Part shown: in pieces, positions 1 through 5,176 of the stretch
Position numbering within the stretch: position 1 is the stretch's first letter
Layout of the letters: each line of letters opens with the position of its first letter
The notes under the pieces: model-generated
What the model was told of the DNA's origin: nothing
Database searches by the model: none
What the model saw: only the letters and a program-made list of their open reading frames with translations
Assembly (NCBI GenBank): GCA_947499615.1
Contig: CANMOP010000041.1
Location: forward strand, 1-5,263
Origin: RH-chloro-G1 sp003670575
GTDB taxonomy: Bacteria; Chloroflexota; Dehalococcoidia; UBA2979
Direction of reading: 5' to 3'
DNA length: 5,263 nt
Made by a program: the position numbers and the translations under genes

Positions 1-377
1 ATGAGGAGGTCGTCGATCTTGATGCCGCACTTGGCGGCGTACTCCGGGTCCATCGCGTGTTCAACGTCGATGTACGCGGCCATGCCGCCGGTCTTCTGCG
101 CCTCGGCGATGATGTGCTGGGCGAGCGTAGACTTGCCGGCAGACTCCGGGCCGTAGATTTCGGTGATTCGCCCGCGCGGGATGCCGCCGATGCCGAGAGC
201 GATGTCGAGGGAGAGCGAGCCGGTGGGGATGGCGGAGACGTTCATCTGCGCGCTGGCGTCGCCCAGTCGCATGATGGCGCCCTTGCCGAAGTCCTTGGTG
301 ATCTGCTCGATCGCGCGACCCAGGTCGTCGCGGCGCTTTTCCTGCTGCTTCTCCTGGCGCTTGTCCTGCTCAGCCAT
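1..377 (-). CDS. recA: RecA recombinase, N-terminal 125 residues (cut by the window edge)
   Basis: RecA is the ATP-dependent recombinase that forms filaments on single-stranded DNA, drives homologous pairing and triggers LexA self-cleavage in the SOS response. The visible part holds a charged, Lys/Glu/Gln-rich N-terminal helix (residues 1-20), the conserved FGKGAIMRLGD segment (30-40), the PTGSLSLDIALG segment (51-62), the Walker A loop GPESAGKS (76-83, Lys82) and YIDVEHAMDP (102-111), whose Glu106 matches the catalytic glutamate of the family. The loop reads ESAGKS where E. coli has ESSGKT, a conservative change. The start is ATG at 377, with a GGGAG ribosome-binding site at 385-389, seven bases upstream. 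The gene diverges from the broken yggU-like gene, and about two thirds of it lies outside the window. Identification is secure; the assignment rests on motifs read by eye. Confidence 0.97.
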   Translation of the reverse strand, partial: MAEQDKRQEKQQEKRRDDLGRAIEQITKDFGKGAIMRLGDASAQMNVSAIPTGSLSLDIALGIGGIPRGRITEIYGPESAGKSTLAQHIIAEAQKTGGMAAYIDVEHAMDPEYAAKCGIKIDDLL

Positions 378-434
378 CGTCGCGCTCCCGTCCGTGATTT
401 ACCGTGTCGTTTGATGTCCTCGTCGCGTCGTTGG

Positions 435-464
435 AGAGTAGAACGGGCGTGCTACGAATGTCAA
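435..464 (-). promoter_or_regulatory. Probable sigma70-type promoter of recA
   Basis: On the minus strand a perfect -35 box TTGACA (459-464) is followed after 18 bases by TACTCT (435-440), which fits the TANNNT form of a -10 box. Initiation near 428 would give a leader of about 50 bases before the recA start at 377. The promoter lies in the 100-bp gap shared with the divergent yggU-like gene. I could not find a clear palindromic SOS box of the CGAAC-N4-GTTCG or CTGT-N8-ACAG kind near it. Confidence 0.55.
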
Positions 465-477
465 GCGCGAGCCGGGG

Positions 478-825
478 ATGTGCTTGGCAGGTGTCGGTGA
501 GGGCGGTCCTGTTGTGACGCGCGGGGGAGGGACCGACGGGCCGACGGCGACGGCGCGAGTGACCGTGCGGCTCACCCCGCGTGTGTCGCGCGACGAGGTG
601 GTGGGCTTTGTGGGCGAGACGCTTCGTGTGCGCGTGACGGCCCCGCCGGTCGATGGCCGCGCGAACGAGGCGCTGATCCGGCTGCTGGCGGCGGTGCTCG
701 ACGTCCCGTGAGGGGACGTGCGGCTGGTGGGTGGCCAGACCTCGCGCGAGAAAGTCGTCGCGATCGATGGGCTGTCGATGGAGGAAGTGCACCGACGATG
801 CGCGGCGCATGTCGAGCCCCGCTGA
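478..825 (+). pseudogene. yggU: YggU/DUF167 (UPF0235) family gene interrupted by an in-frame TGA
   Basis: DUF167 proteins are small (about 100 residues), widespread and of unknown function; many are encoded next to yggT. The typical N-terminal core ARVTVRLTPRVSRDEVVGF starts at base 553 and is followed by LRVRVTAPPVDGRANEALIRLL, the family's hallmark (the PPVDGRAN segment). The frame then meets TGA at 709-711, just after VLDVP. The same frame continues after it with GDVRLVGGQTSREKVVAIDGL, the expected C-terminal half, and ends at TGA 823-825. The join VP-stop-GDVRLV is exactly where the family has one residue (often Lys or Arg), so a single CGA-to-TGA change explains it. ATG 478 gives a Gly-rich N-terminal extension; GTG 514 is an alternative start closer to the family's usual length. 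A truncated 77-residue product, readthrough, recent decay or a sequencing error are all possible. It converges on yggT. Confidence 0.85.
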
Positions 826-837
826 CGCTGCGGCGGT

Positions 838-866
838 GCGACGTTGGCGCGACGTTGGCGCGACGT
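838..866. repeat. Short 11-bp tandem repeat between convergent genes
   Basis: The unit GCGACGTTGGC occurs twice in succession (838-848, 849-859), followed by a partial third copy GCGACGT (860-866). It fills much of the 48-bp gap between the end of the yggU-like frame (825) and the end of yggT (874). It contains no strong hairpin or T-run, so I do not call it a terminator. Replication slippage is the simplest origin. Confidence 0.7.
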
Positions 867-873
867 GAAGTCG

Positions 874-1122
874 TTAGACGGTCGCCAGCGCCTGCGCAAG
901 GAAGTACAGGACGAAGACCGCGATCATCGGGGTGATGTCGACCATACCGACGAGCGGGATGACCTTGCGCAACGGCGTGAGGATCGGCTCCGTGATCGCA
1001 TCCAGCGCCTGGAAGATCGGGCCGTTGTGGTCGATCGGGAACCAGGTGAGCAGCGACCGCGCGAAGATCGCAAAAATCAGGATGTTGATGAAGACTTGAA
1101 CGATGGCGACAAGCAGGTCCAT
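874..1122 (-). CDS. yggT: YggT family small integral membrane protein
   Basis: This 82-residue protein has two hydrophobic segments, about residues 4-28 and 60-82, joined by a polar loop, as is usual for single-repeat YggT proteins. The family motifs are present: RSLLTWFPID (22-31), the loop TEPILTPLRKVIP (44-56, matching the family's EP-x-L-x-P-x-R-x-x-IP pattern) and DITPMIAVFVL (62-72). The exact biochemical role is unknown. Relatives are linked to osmotic or ion stress tolerance, and plant homologues (CCB3/YLMG) to cytochrome assembly and nucleoid or division phenotypes. The start is ATG at 1122, six bases after the proC stop, so the two genes are almost certainly co-transcribed. Its likely ribosome-binding site GAGGAG (1135-1140) lies inside the last codons of proC, suggesting translational coupling. 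The gene ends with TAA at 874-876. Confidence 0.9.
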   Translation of the reverse strand: MDLLVAIVQVFINILIFAIFARSLLTWFPIDHNGPIFQALDAITEPILTPLRKVIPLVGMVDITPMIAVFVLYFLAQALATV

Positions 1123-1128
1123 GGGTGG

Positions 1129-1935
1129 TTATGACTCCTCGCCGAGCTCTTGTGCGCGTAGCAGCGCGGATTGGATCGCCTCATCGAACGCAGAGCGTAC
1201 GCCAGCCGCCTCTAGTTCCGCGAGCGCGGCAGCGGTGGTGCCACCGGGCGAGGTGACGGCGTTGCGCAGCGCAGCGACGTGGGTGCCGCTTTCGATCGCA
1301 TAGCGCCCCGCTCCGACGATGGTCGCCAGCACCAGTGCGGAGGCGTCCGGCCGCTTCATCCCCATCCGCACAGCGGCATCGATCATCGCCTCGGCGACCA
1401 GATAGACGTAGGCCGGCCCGGAGCCGTGTACGGCGGTCGCGAGGTCGACGGCGTCATCGTCGCTGACTTCGATCACGGCGGTGCAGATGGCGTCGAGTAG
1501 CGCCCGCACGTTCGTGCGCTGGACCGCGTTCACCTCGGGCGCGACGAGATATACCGCGGCACCTTCGCCGATCGCGGCGGGGAGGTTCGGCATCACGCGG
1601 ACGCTGGCGCGGTGCGCACTGTGCCGCTGCACTGCGCCCAGGGGTACGCCCGCCGCGATGGAGACGAGCACGCAATCGGCGGGCAGCGCGCCGCGCATGC
1701 TGGAGGCGACGGCGGGCAGGTCCTGCGGTTTGACGGCGAGCAGCACGAGGTCAGCGCCGATGCACGCCGTCTCAATGTCGTCGGTCGCGCGCACGCCATA
1801 CTCCGCCAGCTCGGCACGACGGGCCGCGACCGGCTCGGCAACTGCGACCTCTGCCGGTGTCGCGAGGTTGGCGCGCAGCAAGCCGCGCATGAACGCCTCG
1901 CCCATAAACCCGCCGCCGATGATGCCGATGCGCAC
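1129..1935 (-). CDS. proC: Pyrroline-5-carboxylate reductase
   Basis: ProC catalyses the last step of proline synthesis, reducing 1-pyrroline-5-carboxylate with NAD(P)H in the cytoplasm. The 268-residue length is normal for the family. The N-terminal Rossmann fold opens with IGIIGGGFMGEAF (3-15), carrying the dinucleotide-binding GGGFMG loop. LLAVKPQ (65-71), SIAAGVPL (92-99) and RVMPNLPAAIGEG (113-125) follow; most relatives have a Thr where this protein has Leu118. The helical C-terminal dimerisation and substrate domain has HGSGPAYVYL (170-179) and TSPGGTTAAAL (228-238), both family signatures. The start is GTG at 1935, directly before the conserved RIGIIGGG; no earlier in-frame start is needed. 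An AAGG stretch about ten bases upstream is a modest ribosome-binding site. It lies 57 bp after yggS and 6 bp before yggT, an arrangement conserved in many bacteria. Confidence 0.96.
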   Translation of the reverse strand: MRIGIIGGGFMGEAFMRGLLRANLATPAEVAVAEPVAARRAELAEYGVRATDDIETACIGADLVLLAVKPQDLPAVASSMRGALPADCVLVSIAAGVPLGAVQRHSAHRASVRVMPNLPAAIGEGAAVYLVAPEVNAVQRTNVRALLDAICTAVIEVSDDDAVDLATAVHGSGPAYVYLVAEAMIDAAVRMGMKRPDASALVLATIVGAGRYAIESGTHVAALRNAVTSPGGTTAAALAELEAAGVRSAFDEAIQSALLRAQELGEES

Positions 1936-1992
1936 AGTCGCCCGCCTTCTCTGTCTCTGTGTCCCAGTGCCTGTCGCTTTCGCGATCCGTTG

Positions 1993-2718
1993 CTACGCCT
2001 GCGGCCGTGGCCCGAACAGTGCTGTCCCAACGCGCACGATCGTCGAGCCTTCCTCGATCGCCACGCGGTAATCGTCCGACATGCCCATCGAGAGGCCCGC
2101 GAGGCCGTGATCCGTCGCCAATGCGCGCAGCGCGCGGAAGTGCGGGCGCAGCGCATCGAGGTTGGACTCGTGCGGCGGGACGGTCATCAGGCCGGTAGCC
2201 TCGAGGTGCGGACAGTCGCGTACGACCGCGAGCAGCGCCGACAACTCGGCGGGCGCGATGCCGTCCTTGCTCGCCTCGCCGGCCACGTTCACCTCGATGT
2301 AGCAGCGCAGCGGGGCGGTCGCGCCACGAGCAGCCAACTGGCGTTCGAGCTCGAGCGCCAGTCGTTCCGAGTCGAGCGAGTGCAGCGCGACGATGTGTGG
2401 CAGCACCTCGCGCACCTTGTTGCGCTGCAGATGGCCGATGAAGTGCCAGCGCGGCTGTAGGCCGAGAGCGGCCACGGACTCGGCCTTTGGAGGGAGCTCC
2501 TGGCCCCAGTTCTCGCCGAAGTCTTCGAGGCCGGCCGCGCAGGCCTCGGCGATCGACTCGACGGGCTGCTGCTTGCTCGCGCCGAGCAGCGTGACCTCGG
2601 CGGGGTCGCGTCCGACGCGCTCGCAGGCCGCCGCGATCTCCGCGCGGATCGCGGTGACGCGCTCGGCGATAGAGGCCAAGCGTGGCGGTTGCGGTGACGT
2701 GGGGTGGGTGCTGGTCAT
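1993..2718 (-). CDS. yggS: YggS/PLPBP family pyridoxal-phosphate homeostasis protein
   Basis: This 241-residue protein belongs to the YggS/PROSC (UPF0001) family: single-domain TIM-barrel proteins that bind pyridoxal 5'-phosphate but have no known enzyme activity and keep vitamin B6 and amino-acid pools balanced. The PLP-binding lysine is Lys49 in LLGASKQQP. The family also shows FGENWGQE (67-74), the signature WHFIGHLQRNKVREV (91-105), YIEVNVAGEASKDG, GLMTVPP and, near the C-terminus, LSMGMSDDYRVAIEEGSTIVR followed by VGTALFG for phosphate binding. The start ATG 2718 gives a Pro/Thr/Ser-rich N-terminal tail of about 14 residues before the first helix. No good ribosome-binding site precedes it. 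The same frame stays open far upstream to 3891, but that part overlaps the radical SAM gene and is a GC-rich shadow. It heads the yggS-proC-yggT cluster. Confidence 0.95.
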   Translation of the reverse strand: MTSTHPTSPQPPRLASIAERVTAIRAEIAAACERVGRDPAEVTLLGASKQQPVESIAEACAAGLEDFGENWGQELPPKAESVAALGLQPRWHFIGHLQRNKVREVLPHIVALHSLDSERLALELERQLAARGATAPLRCYIEVNVAGEASKDGIAPAELSALLAVVRDCPHLEATGLMTVPPHESNLDALRPHFRALRALATDHGLAGLSMGMSDDYRVAIEEGSTIVRVGTALFGPRPQA

Positions 2719-2827
2719 GCTACGCAGGGTACCCGGACGGCGGCCTCCGCGGCGAGAGGCGGCGGGCGGGAGCGGGCCTGATGTGTGGTCGCGGGTGCGC
2801 TGGGCGCGTCGGTCATTGGTGGCGCGT

Positions 2828-2856
2828 GGATCGCGCGGGCCTCCCGCGTCCGATCC
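2828..2856 (-). terminator. Strong GC-rich stem-loop at the 3' end of the radical SAM gene
   Basis: GGATCG plus CGCGGG (2828-2839) pairs with CCCGCG (2843-2848) and CGATCC (2851-2856), giving 12 base pairs with a CCT loop and a two-base bulge (2849-2850). The stem starts at the first base of the TAG stop codon complement (2856-2858). On the minus strand it lies just where a terminator or 3' stabiliser for the radical SAM mRNA would be. No T-run follows, so it is not a canonical intrinsic terminator; the stem itself is seen directly, its role is inferred. Confidence 0.5.
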
Positions 2857-4499
2857 TAGCAAACCCCGCAGAGCTTGCAGCCAACCTCCGGCGGGGGGCA
2901 CGGGATCGTGCGGCGGACGCGCTCGTGCTTGTCCATCTCGCGCAGCAGGAAGCGCTCGGTCATGCCGACGTCGACGACGAACCACGGCGGGCGCTCGCCC
3001 TCCCACGGGAACGGGCCGTCCAGGCCGTGCTCTTGGATAGCGCGCTTGTAGGCGCCGAGCGAGTTCTCGGTCATCGAGGCGAGCATCGGCGCGAGGCGGG
3101 CGTCGGCGCGCGAGAGCACGTCGTCGACGCGCGCGGTCTGCGGCGAGTCGCTGCGCAACTCGATGCCGGACGCGAGGTGCTGTTTCAGGATGCCCTGCCG
3201 CCGCTTGATCACGGCGGGGTCGGTCTGCTCCTGGTACTGGTACGCCGTCCACGGCTTTGGGATCGTCGGGCTCACTGAGAGTACCGCGCGCGTGCCGTGG
3301 CCCGCGGCGTCCAGGCGCTCCTTGATGCGGTTGCCCAGCGTCGCCATCGCGTAGACATCGTCGTCCTCCTCGCCGGGGAGGCCGATCATGAAGTAGAGCT
3401 TGAAGCGCGCGAGGCCCGCCTCGCCGACCATCGCGGCGCCGGCGAGGATCTGCTCCTCGGTGCAGCCCTTGTTGATGGCGAGACGCATGCGCTCCGAGCC
3501 AGCCTCGGGCGCGACGGTGACCGTCTTGGTGCCGCCCGACGCGAGAGCGCCGAGCATGCGCGGCTCGAGGTTGTCGACGCGGAGCGAGGAGATCGACACC
3601 TTCGCGCCCATGTCGTGCGCGCCGACGACGAGGTCGGTCAGGTTCGGGTGGTCCGCCACGGCCGCGCCCAGCAGCCCGACGCGCGGGGAGTGCTCCAGCG
3701 AGTGCTCGACGATGCCCAGCAGCTGGTCGATCGGACGGTAACGCGGGGGGCGGAAGACGTAGCCCGCGATGCAGAAGCGGCAGCCGCGGCCGCAGCCGCG
3801 CGCGCACTCGATCAGCGTCATGTTGGACAGTTCGGTGTCCTCGGTCAGGACGGTGGTGTGCGCCTCGGTGGCCGCGATGTCGTGCACCCACTGGCGCTCG
3901 ATCGCGCCGAACTTCGGCGGGCGCGTCGGTACGTACACGCCGGGGATGTGCGACAACTCATCGAGCAGCTCGTCGCGCGAGCCGAACAGCCCGTCACGCC
4001 AGGCACCGACGAGCGAGGGGATGATCTCCTCGCCCTCGCCGATGATTACCGCATCGAGGAACGGCGCGACGCCAGCGGGGTTGGTGAGCATGCACGCGCC
4101 GCCCGCAATGATCAGCGGGTGGCGCTCGTCGCGTTCCGCCGAGTAGAGCGGGACGCCGGCGCTCTTGAGCGCTTGCACCATGTAGAAGTAGTCGAACTCG
4201 TAGGAGAGCGTGAACGCGATGACCGCGAAGTCGGACAGCGTCCGCTGCGACTCCATGGAGACCACCATCGGGAACTCGCGCTGGTCGCGGCCCGGCGGGT
4301 CGACGAACGCGCGCTCGCAGACGAAGTCGGGGTACGCGTTGAACAGCCCGTACACGGTCTGCAGCGCGAGGTTGGACATCCCGATGTAGTACGAGTTCGG
4401 ATACACGACAGCGACCGGGATGCGGCCACCCCAGTCCTTCTGAATGTACCCACGCTCTCGGGAGAGCCGTTCGCGAGCGATCTGACGGACATCTGACAT
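2856..4499 (-). CDS. TIGR03960-type radical SAM protein with B12-binding-like N-terminal domain
   Basis: This 547-residue protein resembles the TIGR03960 group of radical SAM proteins, whose substrate is not known. The N-terminal part (about 25-165) looks like the cobalamin-binding-type Rossmann region seen in B12/radical SAM enzymes, with VAVVYPNSYYIGMSNLAL (29-46), FTLSYEFDYF (96-105) and IIGEGEE (152-158). The radical SAM core follows: the cluster-binding CX3CX2C motif is Cys236, Cys240 and Cys243 in CGRGCRFC, with an extra Cys232 four residues earlier. Further core features are VSISSLRVDNL (301-311), TVAPEAGSERMR (328-339) and FMIGLPGEEDDD (370-381). The C-terminus ends in a cysteine-rich tail, CPPPEVGCKLCGVC (534-547), which could hold a metal or second cluster. 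The start is ATG 4499; a promoter-like sequence suggests a leaderless message. The usual companion genes of the family (TIGR03936/DUF2344, ribonuclease G, rplU) are not adjacent here. Confidence 0.9.
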   Translation of the reverse strand: MSDVRQIARERLSRERGYIQKDWGGRIPVAVVYPNSYYIGMSNLALQTVYGLFNAYPDFVCERAFVDPPGRDQREFPMVVSMESQRTLSDFAVIAFTLSYEFDYFYMVQALKSAGVPLYSAERDERHPLIIAGGACMLTNPAGVAPFLDAVIIGEGEEIIPSLVGAWRDGLFGSRDELLDELSHIPGVYVPTRPPKFGAIERQWVHDIAATEAHTTVLTEDTELSNMTLIECARGCGRGCRFCIAGYVFRPPRYRPIDQLLGIVEHSLEHSPRVGLLGAAVADHPNLTDLVVGAHDMGAKVSISSLRVDNLEPRMLGALASGGTKTVTVAPEAGSERMRLAINKGCTEEQILAGAAMVGEAGLARFKLYFMIGLPGEEDDDVYAMATLGNRIKERLDAAGHGTRAVLSVSPTIPKPWTAYQYQEQTDPAVIKRRQGILKQHLASGIELRSDSPQTARVDDVLSRADARLAPMLASMTENSLGAYKRAIQEHGLDGPFPWEGERPPWFVVDVGMTERFLLREMDKHERVRRTIPCPPPEVGCKLCGVC

Positions 4500-4705
4500 C
4501 TATCGAGTCTACCTTACTACCGGGGGTGGGTGTCGAGCGGGGGCGGGATCAGACGGGCGGTCGGCGGCCGAGTGAGGCATCGAGCGCCAGTCCGCGGACC
4601 GAATGGATGCCGAGCACGAGGGGCGTTGCACTCGGCGCGTCGCCACCCGTAGCAGGGCACGCGGAACCCCACACGAGGCGGGAAGGACATTGGACTAGAT
4701 AAGAA
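4500..4705. other. Gene-free gap between tRNA-Arg and the radical SAM gene, with nested inverted repeats
   Basis: No credible reading frame or RNA gene is seen in these 206 bases. The right-hand part would hold the 3' trailer of the tRNA transcript and the left-hand end the radical SAM promoter. In the middle are nested inverted repeats: GCCGAGTG (4567-4574) with CACTCGGC (4629-4636), inside it GGCATC (4576-4581) with GATGCC (4606-4611), and at the centre the 10-bp palindrome GTCCGCGGAC (4590-4599). No T-rich tract follows on either strand. It may be a structured terminator or chance pairing in GC-rich DNA. Confidence 0.6.
4506..4536 (-). promoter_or_regulatory. Candidate promoter of the radical SAM gene, placed for a leaderless mRNA
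   Basis: On the minus strand TCGACA (4531-4536, five of six matches to TTGACA) is followed after 19 bases by TAGACT (4506-4511, four of six matches to TATAAT). Exactly six bases then precede the ATG at 4499, so the expected start of transcription is the A of the start codon. No convincing ribosome-binding site is present. The 19-base spacing is longer than ideal and the call is by eye. Confidence 0.35.
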
Positions 4706-4781
4706 TGGTGCGCCCGGTAGGATTTGAACCTACGACCTCAGCCTCCGCAGGGCTGCGCTCTATCCCCTGAGCTACGAGCGC
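4706..4781 (-). tRNA. tRNA-Arg, anticodon GCG
   Basis: The minus strand folds into a complete 76-base cloverleaf. Acceptor GCGCTCG pairs with CGGGCGC (one T-G wobble). The D stem is GCTC/GAGC, the anticodon stem CAGCC/GGCTG, the variable loop AGGTC and the T stem GTAGG/CCTAC with a TTCAAAT loop. A73 and an encoded CCA (4706-4708) follow. The anticodon loop is CTGCGGA, so with T33 fixed the anticodon is GCG (4746-4748), reading arginine codons CGC and CGU. The D loop has the A20 position, and C35 is present, both arginine identity elements. Bacteria usually carry ACG here, so G34 is unusual. It lies 21 bases after tRNA-Leu and is probably last in the transcript. Confidence 0.95.
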
Positions 4782-4802
4782 GCATCACGACCGATGGAAC
4801 GA

Positions 4803-4888
4803 TGGTGCCGAAGGCGAGAGTCGAACTCGCACGAGGTTACCCTCACTACGACCTGAACGTAGCGCGTCTGCCATTTCGCCACTTCGGC
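4803..4888 (-). tRNA. tRNA-Leu, anticodon CAG
   Basis: This is an 86-base class II tRNA. Acceptor GCCGAAG pairs with CTTCGGC, and the anticodon stem is CTACG/CGTAG around the loop TTCAGGT. The anticodon CAG (4853-4855) reads the leucine codon CUG. The long variable arm (GAGG-GTAA-CCTC) and the T arm GCGAG/CTCGC with a TTCGACT loop are typical of tRNA-Leu. A73 is present and CCA is encoded (4803-4805). It lies 33 bases after tRNA-Val and 21 before tRNA-Arg. Confidence 0.97.
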
Positions 4889-4921
4889 CTGTCCATCTGT
4901 CCCTTCGCAAGAGCCACACCG

Positions 4922-4998
4922 TGGTGGGCCGTAGTGGACTCGAACCACTGACCTCTCGCGTGTGAAGCGAGCGCTCGTACCAACTGAGCTAACGGCCC
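4922..4998 (-). tRNA. tRNA-Val, anticodon CAC
   Basis: A complete 77-base cloverleaf is seen. Acceptor GGGCCGT pairs with ACGGCCC, the D stem is GCTC/GAGC with an AGTTGGTAC loop, and the anticodon stem is CTCGC/GCGAG around TTCACAC. The anticodon CAC (4962-4964) reads the valine codon GUG. The T arm is AGTGG/CCACT with a TTCGAGT loop, followed by A73 and encoded CCA (4922-4924). It is the first gene of the three-tRNA run. Its leader carries bases that can pair with its own acceptor strand (4995-5009). Confidence 0.97.
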
Positions 4999-5009
4999 CC
5001 CGAGGGGGC
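4995..5009 (-). promoter_or_regulatory. Leader hairpin overlapping the 5' end of tRNA-Val
   Basis: In the minus-strand transcript GCCCCC (5009-5004) is followed by a TCG loop and GGGGGC (5000-4995), a perfect 6-bp stem. Its 3' arm includes the first four bases of the mature tRNA (4998-4995). The hairpin would therefore compete with the acceptor stem near the RNase P cleavage site. The pairing is seen; any role in processing is inferred. Confidence 0.4.
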
Positions 5010-5023
5010 GCTTGCGAGAAGAT

Positions 5024-5053
5024 AGCGTACCGTGGAGGCCGATCGTGCGTCCA
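5024..5053 (-). promoter_or_regulatory. Candidate promoter of the tRNA-Val-Leu-Arg transcript
   Basis: On the minus strand TGGACG (5048-5053, four of six -35 matches) and TACGCT (5024-5029, TANNNT form) are separated by 18 bases. Initiation near 5017 would give a leader of about 19 bases before mature tRNA-Val. An upstream alternative is TTGACG (5145-5150) with TGCAAT (5120-5125), but its 19-base spacer and about 115-base leader make it less attractive. Both are by-eye calls. Confidence 0.3.
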
Positions 5054-5176
5054 GCGGCCTCCTGCCGACGAGCCTCGACCGCTGCCGGGAGTGTGGATCC
5101 ACGGAGGTGCGCGATGGGCATTGCAGCGCTGTTCCTCGAGATATCGTCAAGAGTTGTGGATCAGTGGTGCTGGTGA

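Noticed and set aside
57..500. Plus-strand open frame antisense to recA
   Set aside because: The opposite strand is clearly RecA, and the low-complexity Leu/Arg/Asp product is a shadow.
709..711. TGA in the DUF167 gene as a selenocysteine codon
   Set aside because: The family has no selenoprotein or conserved cysteine at this position that I know of, and I see no obvious hairpin suited to bacterial SECIS just after the codon; one base change from CGA is simpler.
1936..1992. 57-bp gap between yggS and proC as a regulatory leader
   Set aside because: It holds a purine-rich stretch before the proC start, but no attenuator hairpin or recognisable operator.
1612..2460. 282-codon plus-strand open frame
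   Set aside because: It runs antisense across proC and yggS, both with full family motifs, and has no credible domain.
2719..3891. Long minus-strand open frame continuous with yggS upstream of its start
   Set aside because: It overlaps the radical SAM gene in another frame, its protein is very Arg/Pro/Gly-rich, and all YggS family features lie after the ATG at 2718.
3297..4496. 399-codon plus-strand open frame
   Set aside because: It is antisense to the well-supported radical SAM gene; the Arg/Ala/Val/Asp-rich product with no recognisable motif is typical of shadow frames in GC-rich DNA.
4724..4951. Plus-strand frame containing VPKARVELARGYPHYDLNVARLP
   Set aside because: It is the antisense of the tRNA genes, another familiar false protein.
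4846..5121. Minus-strand frame containing AQLVRALASHARGQWFESTTAH
   Set aside because: It is translated from the tRNA-Val gene and part of tRNA-Leu; this peptide type is a known artefact of tRNA sequence.
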